Shown here: piece by piece, positions 10,119-18,891 of the stretch | How the letters are laid out: the number at the start of each line of letters is the position of its first letter | How positions within the stretch are numbered: position 1 is the stretch's first letter | NCBI GenBank assembly: GCA_023091735.1 | Contig: JALKBU010000929.1 | Coordinates: 1 to 20,581, forward strand | Origin: Trichomonas tenax | Taxonomy: Eukaryota; Parabasalia; Trichomonadida; Trichomonadidae | Length of the DNA stretch: 20,581 nt | Direction: 5' to 3' | Translations under genes and position numbers: made by a program | Notes under the pieces: model-generated | What the model saw: only the letters and a program-made list of their open reading frames with translations | What the model was told of the DNA's origin: nothing | Databases searched by the model: none

Positions 10119-11396
10119 CTACTCTGCATCTGTGTCGTAGGCAAGTGATTGAGCATTAAGCTCACGAGCATATTCCTTAACTTCAGCCTGATCCTTGAAA
10201 CCAAAGGCAATGTTTTGTTCTGTAATTCTGTGAATTTCTTGGTAAGGCTCGTTGAAAGAGTGGGAAGATGGCTTTCCTTCAGACATCTGATTTAACAACT
10301 TCTTTGTCATAGGATCAGAGATATTGATGTGACAATCTGCGTCTGGTTTGATGAAAGTATCCATGATTTTCTGGTAACGATCCTGGAGTTCTTCTGGATT
10401 TTTGATTTGTTGGTAATCTCTTACTTTCTTTAAGAAATAATAGTTATCGACACAACATTGACGTTCCAAGTAATCCCGAAGAAGCACTGAAGCTTTCTCA
10501 TCCTGAAGAATGTATTCAAGCTGATCGAGAATCTTTGTACCGAGTTTAATATTTGGAGGTTGAACAATGGCCATGTGAACAGGCATTCCGAATGAAACAA
10601 GGAAAGAGGCAACGCAGAGAACAATACAGAAGATTGGAGATCCAAGCGCAAGGTTTGGATGGTCTGGTTTTAAGCCAAGATATCCTGTTAAAATGAATGG
10701 TAAGAATAAGACTATCCACATGATACCGATGATAATGAGTTCGAAGTTAATACGCAGGTTATCATTAATTGATTTAAGATTACCGACACAGATCCACAAG
10801 AAAATACTTACAATGACGACAATTAAGAAAAAGAACAGGTATGACGTTGCCTGCACACCAGATCCATAATATCCTGGTTGGTTGTTCTTCACAACAACAT
10901 TTCTAATAATTCCAATTATAATAGCGATACCCTGAATAATCCATGAATAAATAAGGAAAGAAGTGTGTTTCATTAACTTTGGACGTTTCGCCAACCAGTT
11001 TAATAAATAATTGACTTTATTTTTAGATTGTTCTTCGTTTTCATCGCCATCACGTCTTGTTTTCGCAATGTAGAATGTAAGAATAAAGTTTGCGGCGCGA
11101 ATTGGGTATGGGCAAAAGTGCATTGGCATCAGGAGCCAGAGATACCAATGATCGATGATGTTTGGAAAATTCTCTGGTTTTACGATAATTTTGAATGTAA
11201 GAGAAACAATCATAAGGTATTGGCCAATTGATGACGAGAAAATAAGCCATGGAAGACGCTTTTGAATATAAACCGATTGCCTATATTTGAAGAATAACAC
11301 GACGTTGTATATATAGAATATTGTCCACAATATCCAGAACACGAAGAATAAGCAGGACAAGTGGTCATATTTCAGCTGCTCAGTGAAGTTGACCAT
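10119..11396 (-). CDS. Seven-transmembrane receptor-like protein with RGS domain
   Basis: 425 residues from the ATG at 11394-11396. An in-frame TTG 24 bases upstream is not a credible eukaryotic start. Seven hydrophobic spans lie at about residues 14-36, 49-71, 84-110, 145-165, 185-206, 217-240 and 252-275, with a charged loop (113-142) between the third and fourth. Residues about 288-400 form a regulator of G-protein signalling domain: LDQLEYILQDEKASVLLRDYL (290-310), helices through FLKKVRDYQQI, DTFIKPDADCHINIS (346-360), then the terminal helices. RGS domains speed GTP hydrolysis by heterotrimeric G-alpha. The architecture matches plant AtRGS1, in which a 7TM module is fused to an RGS and restrains a self-activating G-alpha. 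The protein probably sits in the plasma or an internal membrane with the C-terminus cytosolic. No signal peptide. The ligand is unknown. Trichomonad proteins of this layout are expected; catalytic competence was not tested residue by residue. Confidence 0.87.
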   Translation of the reverse strand: MVNFTEQLKYDHLSCLFFVFWILWTIFYIYNVVLFFKYRQSVYIQKRLPWLIFSSSIGQYLMIVSLTFKIIVKPENFPNIIDHWYLWLLMPMHFCPYPIRAANFILTFYIAKTRRDGDENEEQSKNKVNYLLNWLAKRPKLMKHTSFLIYSWIIQGIAIIIGIIRNVVVKNNQPGYYGSGVQATSYLFFFLIVVIVSIFLWICVGNLKSINDNLRINFELIIIGIMWIVLFLPFILTGYLGLKPDHPNLALGSPIFCIVLCVASFLVSFGMPVHMAIVQPPNIKLGTKILDQLEYILQDEKASVLLRDYLERQCCVDNYYFLKKVRDYQQIKNPEELQDRYQKIMDTFIKPDADCHINISDPMTKKLLNQMSEGKPSSHSFNEPYQEIHRITEQNIAFGFKDQAEVKEYARELNAQSLAYDTDAE

Positions 11397-12640
11397 TTCT
11401 GAAAAATTTAAAATTGACAACTGAATTTGGCAAAATGTAACCTAACAAAATATGACAACCTTTGGTTGTATTGGCATTGTTCATCATGAAATTACGTTTA
11501 AATCCTGAGATTTTTCAAAAAAACGAGGAACCTTATTATATATATACCGAGATTTTGGGTATTTGAGCATAGGGTAGAAAGAATGTACTGATTTTTGGTG
11601 AAAAAGTTGATTTTATGAAGCCAGTAAAAAGATTGGCATGCATTCCTTTGAGACATAGCTAAATGACCATGCATTGAGATAAGAAACCCATTTGGAGCAT
11701 TTAACGCTCGTTCGATGAGATATTTTATTTTGGAAAATATCAAATTCTCAGTATATACGCTTTTGTCTCCCTTGTGATCTTTTAAACTCATGAATGCCTA
11801 ACTGTGTCCAATGATCATTCCTTTTAAACAGTTTAATTTTTTTTCAAGAATTATATTTTTAATGATTGTAGGGCAAGCATTTCATGTTACTCTTTTACTC
11901 ACGGGAGACTTGATTATGAACCTATTTATCTTCTTGATGTAACAATATTAGAATAAGATTATTATTCATATGTATGATTCACGGTTCATCACAATAGTTT
12001 TATTCTAAACTCATAGTTTTAAACATGTTATTAGGTTTATTGAAATAATCAAATAAGTTGATGAAGATTCTAAAATATTTGCAAAATTCATTTGTATTTG
12101 GATAGGTTAATAACACTATCCTTATTTTGCGAATATTTGAAACAGCATTTATCATATTATTCATGATTCATTCCTTTGATTTGATTAAAATAATTATTCT
12201 TCTACCATAAATTCATAATATTTAACTATGTATCTTGCAAAAATAGATACAAAAAATGTCTCGCTATTTGTGTACCTAATAAAAGCATTGTAAATCCATT
12301 AATATTAATATACAGATATCAATTGATAGATATTCTGTATAAACATCATTAGCATAGGTCCGAATTATGTAGTCTAAGTAAAAGGATGTAATATCCAAAA
12401 TGAGGTTTTTCAAAGTTATTAGGATATGCAAAGCTATACCACTTATATCTTATAATTTATTCCCGAAAGTTCTGATTATTTTTCTTTAAGGAGTAGACTG
12501 CTGGAGATATTATGATATTAAAGAGTTCAATCAAGCATATATTGTGGCCTGATAATAAGCTAAATTACTTCATTACCGAGATAGTTGAAATAAAATAAAA
12601 TCGCGGGAAAATAATATAATTAAGCATGGAAGTATTTATT
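11397..12640. other. AT-rich spacer
   Basis: Contains the upstream region of the 7TM-RGS gene, which lacks a CACTTTTT word in its last 100 bases but has two GTCA words. It also holds a weak coding-like patch at 11498-11791 (listed separately). From 11800 to 12640 the sequence is featureless, AT-rich and has stops in all frames. Confidence 0.5.
11498..11791 (-). pseudogene. Weak 97-codon reading frame, possible gene relic
   Basis: An ATG-started frame of 97 codons with a visibly higher GC content and more varied residues than the surrounding spacer, including a stretch with SMHGHLAMSQRNACQSFYW. The last 25 residues become hydrophobic and low in complexity. No family is recognised and no promoter-like word is seen upstream. 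It could be a decayed fragment of a duplicated gene, or chance. A real small gene is less likely. Confidence 0.2.
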
Positions 12641-12937
12641 TCAAACAAACATTTGCCCCCGACACTGGTCGGAGAATTTTGTCGAAATTATCGGAAAACG
12701 CGATTCTCCATTATTCCAATCAAAGGCCCTAACATGGAAAGGAGCCTTCGGCCTGAGAATCTTGGAGTGGAATTTCGACGGATGGCATCTCAGACAGCCA
12801 TATGAATAGTTCTCGCTATTCTCGAAATCAACAACACTATCTTCTTGTACCCCAAAGGTACTATTAGGAGGTTCAGCTTCACTACTATTACTACTACTTG
12901 AACTGCACGTACTATTATTGTCGACGGATGCAAACAT
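12641..12937 (-). CDS. Small Ser/Asn-rich hypothetical protein with CxxCH
   Basis: 98 residues, ATG at 12935-12937, stop TGA. The frame sits in a sharply GC-richer island flanked by AT-rich spacer, which supports coding. Residues 7-45 are rich in Ser, Asn and acidic residues and probably disordered. Residues 46-98 are basic and contain YGCLRCHP (46-53, a CxxCH), KFHSKILRPKAPFHVRAF and a further Cys at 92. This could be a zinc- or RNA-contacting tail, but CxxCH also resembles a haem motif; a single occurrence in a short basic protein does not settle it. A GTCACTTTT word lies 21 bases upstream, as at other genes here. Family not recognised. Confidence 0.5.
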   Translation of the reverse strand: MFASVDNNSTCSSSSSNSSEAEPPNSTFGVQEDSVVDFENSENYSYGCLRCHPSKFHSKILRPKAPFHVRAFDWNNGESRFPIISTKFSDQCRGQMFV

Positions 12938-12958
12938 ATAAATTCAACGAAAAAGTAC

Positions 12959-12967
12959 AAAAGTGAC
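12959..12967 (-). promoter_or_regulatory. GTCACTTTT element before the small gene
   Basis: On the minus strand GTCACTTTTGTACTTTTTC lies about 11-30 bases before the ATG at 12937. It resembles the element before the deaminase gene. Candidate promoter element. Confidence 0.35.
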
Positions 12968-13681
12968 ATAAACAATAAATTTTGAAAAGTATATTGCAAT
13001 CCATTATAGTTTATATATAGATAATTTTTTGGAAGGTTATGACAAAAAATTGAATAGTAATACTATTATTTTCAGATCCTAATTAAATTTTATTGAATGA
13101 ATTATTATCGTTTTTGAAGATGAATAAAGTTTTCTACAATTTTAGGCTATTATAAATCCAAAATTTAAATTCAATGCATTATTATCGTTTTCACATATTA
13201 TTGATAAATATTGATAGATATCATATATAGACATGAGTCAAAAATTTGAATGAGTTAACGATAACAGATATATCCCCTGCAAATTTTACAAACTTAAAAC
13301 AAATGATTGCCACATGATTTCAATGATATGATGTGAATATGGGGAGTTGTAAACATTTCAAAAAAATCAAACATACCTGTTGAAATACGTAAATTCATTT
13401 TCGAACAAAATATTTCATCAAACGAATTCCCATTTTTATTGATTTTTGGATGTAATTTTCGTTGCTTTCCCATAATAGGCAATAATGGCTGATTAATTTC
13501 GCCAATTTTGAAAAAATCCGACTAAAAATTTAGTATTTTTCCAGTTTTCACGCGGATATATCGTTTTTGATGAATTCTGATCCTAAATATTTAAACAGAT
13601 CGATATTTTTTCATAAATTTTTGCGAAATCATCGAATTCCGTTATTGGAATGCGCATTTGTGCAGCGTACGAAAATCATGC
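12968..13681. other. AT-rich spacer
   Basis: No convincing gene. A 62-codon minus-strand frame at 13294-13482 has a plausible ATG but an ordinary low-complexity translation. The word TCAATGCATTATTATCGTTTT near 13172 echoes TGAATGAATTATTATCGTTTTT near 13095, an imperfect direct repeat. The left flank of the foldback element starts after 13681. Confidence 0.45.
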
Positions 13682-14101
13682 CCCAAAAGTGTCAAGAAAA
13701 GCAATATTATTGTCATGTAAAAGAATAAAATGTCATGTAAAAATTTATATGGCAATTATTGAATCACTTATTAGCATCATCACATATTATACACTTAGCA
13801 TCGGTGTTATATAAATAATTTCGCAGTATCATCACATATATGAAATGAATCATAACATGTATTTGTGTGATGAAGCCAGATATCAATGTTATGTGCACAT
13901 AAATCGATATTTCGCCCAATATATTAATAACTATATAACGTTAATAGATACTGCAAAATTATTTATATAACATCGATGCTAGTCACATGTTAAGGGTATT
14001 ATAGTGCCATAAGAGTGATTCAATAATTGCCATATAAAATTTTACATGTCTTTTTCATATGTTTACATGACTTAATGTAATTTTTCTCGACACTTTTTGG
14101 A
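13682..14101. mobile_element. Palindromic foldback (MITE-like) element
   Basis: Two imperfect inverted arms, 13682-13830 and 13947-14101, flank a 116-base centre. The arms start CCCAAAAGTGTC on the left and, reading inward on the other strand, CCAAAAAGTGTC on the right. Within them 13744-13768 is a perfect 25-base complement of 14014-14038, and 13806-13830 pairs with 13947-13971 with one mismatch. Words of the TGTCATGTAAA type occur in both arms. No protein is encoded, so the unit fits a non-autonomous foldback or MITE. I could not identify a target-site duplication. The right end lies 75 bases before the ATG of the CH-domain gene, so its arm may serve as that gene's promoter. Confidence 0.6.
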
Positions 14102-14176
14102 TAGGAATTCCATTCGGTTTGACATGTAAAGCTTTTAAACAGAAACGTGACACTAAAAAAATACGTTAGAAATCAA

Positions 14177-16066
14177 ATGTCTTTCAGCAGAAGCGTTCTC
14201 AGGTGGCTGCAGACAATAGATCTTTCGCAATCCTACAGCAATCCGAGAGTCGACTTCGCCAGCGGCTTTTTGGTTGCCGAAATCGTCGCACATCATATTC
14301 CAACAGTTTCGATGCACTCATATTCCAATTTCGTCAGCACTAAAATGCGCCAGGACAACTGGAATCAGTTAAATGCGGTATTTCTGAAAAATAAAATCCC
14401 GATTCAACAATATTTAATCGATGAAGTTATTAAGCGCAAACAAGGCTCTGCAGTCAAATTAATCGAAATACTTTACACTCACTTCACAAAGTTAACGCCA
14501 TGTCATTGCAAGATCGGCGATATTTCATCATCAGATCCAAAACCACAAGGAAAGGCAACGACAGTCACAACAATTGCTCCCCCAGCGATGCCGAAGCAGC
14601 CGGAGCCACAGCCAGAAATTCCTCCTCCAGCACCAAATCGCCAAAGATTTATCGGCTCTACGACCGTTCAGAGAACTGGAGCAGCATCAGATCTCACTCC
14701 TATTTCGTTCGAGTCAGCATCTGTTATCAAATCCGGACCAGGCTTTCTTCAACTTCGTAATTCGAGCACTCCTGCGCAAGAAGACTCTGAACACAAAGCG
14801 CTCGATAACGCTGTCGACGAGCTCTCTAAGGAAGTCACTGACGCCTCTCTCGCATCTTTCATTGGCTGTCTTTCTGATTCAACACAACTCATGCAATTCC
14901 TCAGCCATTATCCGGCGGATTTGGTCGTTCATTTCCTCACTCTCGCGGCGCCGAAGTTCCCACCGGAGTTCGGCTCCTGCTTGATCGACTATCTCATCGA
15001 TCTTTTTATCCCAACACTCACTCCAGAGTCGATTCCTATTGGAGATTTGGCGGACTTTATTTTCGCTGTTCCAAGCCAGGATCCTTTCACTCACCACATC
15101 CTTCTCTATCACATCCTCGAGCACACGCCTGATGACATGAAGGCGACGGTGATTTCCGCGTTCTTGACACGCGAAACAGAGCTATCGAAGCCACTCGCCG
15201 CATTTTATGCAACAAAGATCGAAGAATACGCTCACAACGATCCGCAGTGTCTTCTTCCACAGGCTCTGACGAAGCTTCTTGGATTCGACAGAACTGCTGC
15301 TGTCCAGCTCATTTCTCTCTTCCCGCCAACAGGAGACCAAGACAAGGACGTCCAGCTCGTTAGTCTTTACACGAAATCGACGGAAGAAGCACTTCCGCAG
15401 ATCAAAGAGATTGTTGCGAACGGAAATAGATCCGTTGCCGCTCTCATTCTCAGCACTATCACAAAGGACAAATCTCTGACAACAGACCAGATGGCGTCTC
15501 TCCTTCTTTTGCTGCCAGATCCAATGGAGCTCCTATCCACACCTTATTCCGTTGAGAGCTTCGGCCAGACGTTTTCTGTCGATCCTCTCATCCAGAGCAT
15601 TTCCACCGTCGACATCGCTGAAGCGATGGCAAATCAGATCAGCCAGAGCCAGCCTGACCGCATCGATAAGGAGATCTTCCTCCTCTCTGCTCTTATGACA
15701 GACATCCGCCAAGACGACTCTGAGCGCTGGCAGAAGGTGTTTAATGGATTGTATGAATATTTATATTTGGCATTTTGCGACGAGAACGTTTGCAAAGAAG
15801 TGTCGAATGTTTGCTACGCTTTCTACAAGATGCTTCAGTCTGAGGTTTTTAGCACATTCTCTGTTCTTTTCAAGGCTTTGAACTATGTATTCCCATCTAA
15901 TTGCCCTGCTATTTGCAAGCAAGTTTCGGCCGAATTCCTTTCAAAGGCCGCTGAGATCAATCCTAACTTCTCGCAGACGATTCTCAAGCTTTTGATAAAC
16001 TTCCCTCCGAAGACTCATCCGGACTTGGACCGCCTCATCGCTGCTTTGAAGAAGGTCAGGAAGTGA
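14177..16066 (+). CDS. SPATA4/SPEF1-type calponin-homology domain protein
   Basis: 629 residues from the ATG at 14177. The frame continues upstream to a GTG at 14147, which is not a likely eukaryotic start. Residues 1-107 form a CH domain of the CH_2 type seen in SPATA4 and SPEF1/CLAMP: RSVLRWLQTIDLS (5-17), DFASGFLVAEIVAHHIP (26-42), DNWNQLNAVFLK (60-71) and a helix through KLIEILYTHFTKL. In SPEF1 this domain binds microtubules, and relatives are found in flagella, which trichomonads possess. Residues about 112-175 are a Pro/Gln-rich linker. The rest, about 195-629, is a series of amphipathic helices, probably an ARM/HEAT-like solenoid not seen in SPATA4 itself. Codons in the middle of the gene are C-ending. 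TGA is followed at once by ATAAAG, which may supply the polyadenylation word. Flagellar or cytoskeletal role is inferred. Confidence 0.8.
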   Translation: MSFSRSVLRWLQTIDLSQSYSNPRVDFASGFLVAEIVAHHIPTVSMHSYSNFVSTKMRQDNWNQLNAVFLKNKIPIQQYLIDEVIKRKQGSAVKLIEILYTHFTKLTPCHCKIGDISSSDPKPQGKATTVTTIAPPAMPKQPEPQPEIPPPAPNRQRFIGSTTVQRTGAASDLTPISFESASVIKSGPGFLQLRNSSTPAQEDSEHKALDNAVDELSKEVTDASLASFIGCLSDSTQLMQFLSHYPADLVVHFLTLAAPKFPPEFGSCLIDYLIDLFIPTLTPESIPIGDLADFIFAVPSQDPFTHHILLYHILEHTPDDMKATVISAFLTRETELSKPLAAFYATKIEEYAHNDPQCLLPQALTKLLGFDRTAAVQLISLFPPTGDQDKDVQLVSLYTKSTEEALPQIKEIVANGNRSVAALILSTITKDKSLTTDQMASLLLLLPDPMELLSTPYSVESFGQTFSVDPLIQSISTVDIAEAMANQISQSQPDRIDKEIFLLSALMTDIRQDDSERWQKVFNGLYEYLYLAFCDENVCKEVSNVCYAFYKMLQSEVFSTFSVLFKALNYVFPSNCPAICKQVSAEFLSKAAEINPNFSQTILKLLINFPPKTHPDLDRLIAALKKVRK

Positions 16067-16422
16067 ATAAAGATTTTCTCTCCAAGTGTTCAATTAAATT
16101 AATCAATTATTTTTTCATCAAATCTATCTTTAAAATAATGTTTATTCACATAAATGATGTTGTCATTAATTTATTTAAATCTTTTTTTCTCTATCAAATC
16201 TATCTTTAAAACAATGATTATTCACATAATACCTTTGTTGAGTACCGAAAGTTGTCACGAAAAAGCGATAGTATCTGATATGTAAACATGAATATTTGAC
16301 AAATAAATATTTACGTGGCATGTGATTATAAATGAGTATTGGAAGAATGATATCCTATATTTGTTTAAATTTACTTTGAAAAGAAAAATTAAATGCTTGA
16401 TTGGGACTGGTAGCCAAAACCA
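16067..16422. other. Spacer with a 37-base direct repeat
   Basis: AT-rich region downstream of the CH gene. It holds the direct repeat listed separately and, near 16254, GTTGTCACGAAAAAGCG. No gene is seen. Confidence 0.5.
16117..16229. repeat. Direct repeat of 37 bases (two copies)
   Basis: The segment 16117-16153 recurs at 16193-16229 with 35 of 37 bases identical; the two differences lie next to each other in the AATG region. The copies are 76 bases apart, start-to-start, in the presumed 3' untranslated region of the CH-domain gene. Both contain CTTTAAAA, so a polyadenylation region may have been duplicated. Confidence 0.7.
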
Positions 16423-16866
16423 ATGCTAGGTTTGAATCCAGTTATGATCATTTTTTTCCTTTTTTATTCTGACCAGAACGATGATCACGATCAGCAGGTT
16501 GAAGGCTCTTCTTCCCGCGATATGCACGATGCTGGCTGCGTCCTCTTCAAAGGCTGCGCACTAGATACACACAGATCATTCGAAGTCAAGCTCTTCACAA
16601 ATCCAAACGGTGCTTACAACAACAAGGAAGACTATCCAATCAGAATGGTCCTCTCCTCATACTACAAGTCTGCTAATGGCGCGATGGGAATTCCAGATGG
16701 CATGTCAACATGTGACAATTGCACGACAACATGCCAGGGATGCAAGGATAGGCCATACATCCAGGATTACAACCCATCGGCATCTTCTTATCCAGGTGGC
16801 TACGGATATACATATGTCCATCGCGACTCTCAGATCATTCAAGCGATGAACAATTGGATGGCATGA
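16423..16866 (+). CDS. Cys-rich hypothetical protein, probably 5'-truncated
   Basis: 147 residues from ATG 16423; an in-frame TAG at 16411 closes the frame above it. Residues 8-15 are a short hydrophobic run (MIIFFLFY). From about residue 17 on, the sequence changes abruptly to C-ending, GC-richer codons like those of the deaminase gene. The body has Cys39 and Cys45, then STCDNCTTTCQGC (95-107), that is CxxCxxxCxxC, and an aromatic/Gly stretch YPGGYGYTYVHRD (123-135). Four closely spaced Cys could bind zinc or a metal cluster or form disulfides; the hydrophobic leader is too short to be sure of secretion. The change in composition suggests the C-terminal part of a larger, well-expressed gene whose 5' part was lost, with the first 16 codons drawn from spacer. 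Family not recognised. Confidence 0.45.
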   Translation: MLGLNPVMIIFFLFYSDQNDDHDQQVEGSSSRDMHDAGCVLFKGCALDTHRSFEVKLFTNPNGAYNNKEDYPIRMVLSSYYKSANGAMGIPDGMSTCDNCTTTCQGCKDRPYIQDYNPSASSYPGGYGYTYVHRDSQIIQAMNNWMA

Positions 16867-16993
16867 TCGCCATTCCACCTCTTGAGTTAACAATTAAACA
16901 TTATCACATCATATATTATTAATTAAAAATGCATTTGGTTACTTCTTTGGAAATAACGAAATATTAAAATTAAATATAAATTATGCATTTTAG

Positions 16994-18409
16994 TTACTTT
17001 TTGGGAATATGGTTCAAGAATTTGCCAACCACTTCGACTCTACGGACCTTGAAAACATAGTCGTTTGGTTTCTTTCTGATTTCGAAGTAAGACATTACAC
17101 CTTGTCTATTAAATTGAGTAACAGAATTAGTCATCTCAACATCATCCTCTTCAACAGTTTTATCGTTCAGCTTTGTGTGCATTATAAATCTTGTTGCGTA
17201 ATCGAAACACTGATTAGTGCCTGAACGAGGAACGTTCATATCAACAAGGATGTAAATTGGAGCAATTAAAACATTATTGCCGAAGTCGCACTTCACAGCA
17301 ACAGGATTCGTTGTGAATATTGGTGGAATGAAGCATTGGTCGTTATTCATGAAAACATTATTATGCTGGTATCTGCGGATCTGAGAACTGTCCAATGGAA
17401 TGCCTGTTATCAAACCATACTCAGCAGGGTTATAGGCAGTTTTAGTGATATTTCCAAATGTTGAAATGAACTTAATAATTTCAACCTCTGGAGTTTCTCT
17501 GGTTGGAATAGCATCAGCAATATTAGAAAGCCATGAGAATGGATACCATCTGCAAACCGTTTTGTCAGAGGATTCGGCATCTTTGGCGAAGTGCTTGATG
17601 TTCTCGCGACGAACATTGAATATCTTAGCATAGATAGCGCGTGAAACCTTTGATGGAAGCCAATCGCATTTGTATTTGGCAAGAAGATTGAAAGAATTAG
17701 GCTTATCCCAATCAATAATCGTTTTGATAGCGAGATTTTCCTTTTCGGGCTCTGAAATGTTGGGGAACATTTCGTAAAATTGTTCAATCAATTCAATTCT
17801 TTGCTCTTCTGTTGTTATAGCTAAAATTTCTCTCTGCGTAAGAAGGTGTGCAAGTATTGAGCCGTTGCCAACGCATCGAAGGATATTTTCCAGATTAATG
17901 ATGAATTCTCTTTCTTGTTTCTTAATGACTTGGAGGAAATATGGAATAAGATACTTAGATATATTTGTGGATGCATCAACAAGTTGATTTTCGTTGAATT
18001 TAGTCATGAATGTTGTAACAATTCTCCATTTATCTGGTTTATCGATGCATTCTTCGATAAAGTGCTGAGCAAGACCCTCGAACATTTTCATTCCGTAAAA
18101 GTTAGCTATTTTATAGAATGGAACAGCATTGTCAAGTGTGAATCTAACTTTTTGTGTATATAACATTTCGAGAAACGCTCCCATCTTATGGTATGGATCA
18201 ACTGGGATTTCAAGTGTCAAAACTTCGTTTGGATTGATTGGGTGCTCACGGAATTGCTGTTCAAACCAAGTAGAATATTTAGCAAGAATTAACCTGTGTG
18301 CTTTGTATTCATGATCACCATTGACTAACTTGACATCACTGAATGTTGCGCTTTGTAAATACGAGGCAATTTTGAATGGGAAGTGAGTGAGAGATGAAAA
18401 AGACTTCAT
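16994..18409 (-). CDS. BTB/POZ domain protein
   Basis: 471 residues, ATG at 18407-18409, stop TAA. Residues about 17-122 form a BTB/POZ domain: ATFSDVKLVNGDHEYKAHR (21-39), LILAKYSTWFEQQF (40-53), then FLEMLYTQKVRF (79-90) and NAVPFYKIANFYGM (94-107). BTB domains dimerise and often recruit Cullin-3 ubiquitin ligases or act as adaptors. Residues about 125-280 are helical and may be a BACK-like region. Residues about 300-471 are strand-rich and end with YFEIRKKPNDYVFKVRRVEVVGKF, similar in style to the discoidin-like ends of many trichomonad BTB proteins; this C-terminal assignment is tentative. No Kelch repeats, membrane span or signal peptide. It converges on the Cys-rich ORF, with 127 bases between the stops. 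Confidence 0.82.
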   Translation of the reverse strand: MKSFSSLTHFPFKIASYLQSATFSDVKLVNGDHEYKAHRLILAKYSTWFEQQFREHPINPNEVLTLEIPVDPYHKMGAFLEMLYTQKVRFTLDNAVPFYKIANFYGMKMFEGLAQHFIEECIDKPDKWRIVTTFMTKFNENQLVDASTNISKYLIPYFLQVIKKQEREFIINLENILRCVGNGSILAHLLTQREILAITTEEQRIELIEQFYEMFPNISEPEKENLAIKTIIDWDKPNSFNLLAKYKCDWLPSKVSRAIYAKIFNVRRENIKHFAKDAESSDKTVCRWYPFSWLSNIADAIPTRETPEVEIIKFISTFGNITKTAYNPAEYGLITGIPLDSSQIRRYQHNNVFMNNDQCFIPPIFTTNPVAVKCDFGNNVLIAPIYILVDMNVPRSGTNQCFDYATRFIMHTKLNDKTVEEDDVEMTNSVTQFNRQGVMSYFEIRKKPNDYVFKVRRVEVVGKFLNHIPKK

Positions 18410-18420
18410 TTATTTTGAAC

Positions 18421-18445
18421 GATAGTGTCATATTTTTCACTTTTC
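18421..18445 (-). promoter_or_regulatory. AAAAGTG plus GACAC words before the BTB gene
   Basis: On the minus strand GAAAAGTGAAAAATATGACAC lies about 16-36 bases before the BTB ATG, combining AAAAGTG with a GACAC word as in the foldback arms. Candidate promoter region. Confidence 0.3.
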
Positions 18446-18890
18446 GAAAATTTTGACTCGTTTTATTGTGGATTTAAACTCGACGAGCATTTTTATGTCT
18501 AAATTCAAAACTTGGGAAATTTTTGAAATTTCGCCATAATTATGACAAATTACATTGTCAAATTTATATTTTACTTGTCAATATTACAAATTACCATGTT
18601 TTCATTTTGTATTTCGAGCGGGATTTTTGATATTTTGATTATAGAAATATTAGTTTCTCATCCTGCATGAATATACGTTATATATCAAATTTTACATGAC
18701 AAATTATTGATTTTCTGTCATGTAAAATTTATTTTTGATATTCTAATTTTCTCCATTAAAACTCATCAATTATTGATATCTTCTATCACTTATGTCTTAA
18801 ATTATTGATTCTTGCATTGTTAATCATGAAATTGATATTTTGGAGGTCTTCAAAAGTGTTTCAGAGAGTCTATGACAAAAGTGAACATCA
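18446..18890. other. AT-rich spacer with repeat-family words
   Basis: No gene. Several ATGACAAATTAC / ATTGTCAAATTT words at 18541-18590 and the hairpin at 18681-18738 belong to the same motif family as 1087-1215 and the foldback element. Confidence 0.5.
18681..18738. repeat. Hairpin with perfect 14-base arms (ACATGAC family)
   Basis: AAATTTTACATGAC at 18687-18700 is exactly complementary to 18717-18730, with a 16-base loop. Outside, ATATC on the left and GATAT on the right extend the pairing after a small bulge in the right arm. The words match the arms of the 13682-14101 foldback, so this may be a shortened relative. A palindromic protein-binding site is the alternative. Confidence 0.6.
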
Positions 18891-18891
18891 A

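Noticed and set aside
13682..14101. Terminal repeat of a Maverick/Polinton-type large element
   Set aside because: The whole palindrome is only 420 bases and no integrase, polymerase or capsid-type gene is present in the window.
14574..14984. 136-codon frame overlapping the CH-domain gene
   Set aside because: Ser/Arg-rich shadow of the sense frame, with no independent domain or promoter.
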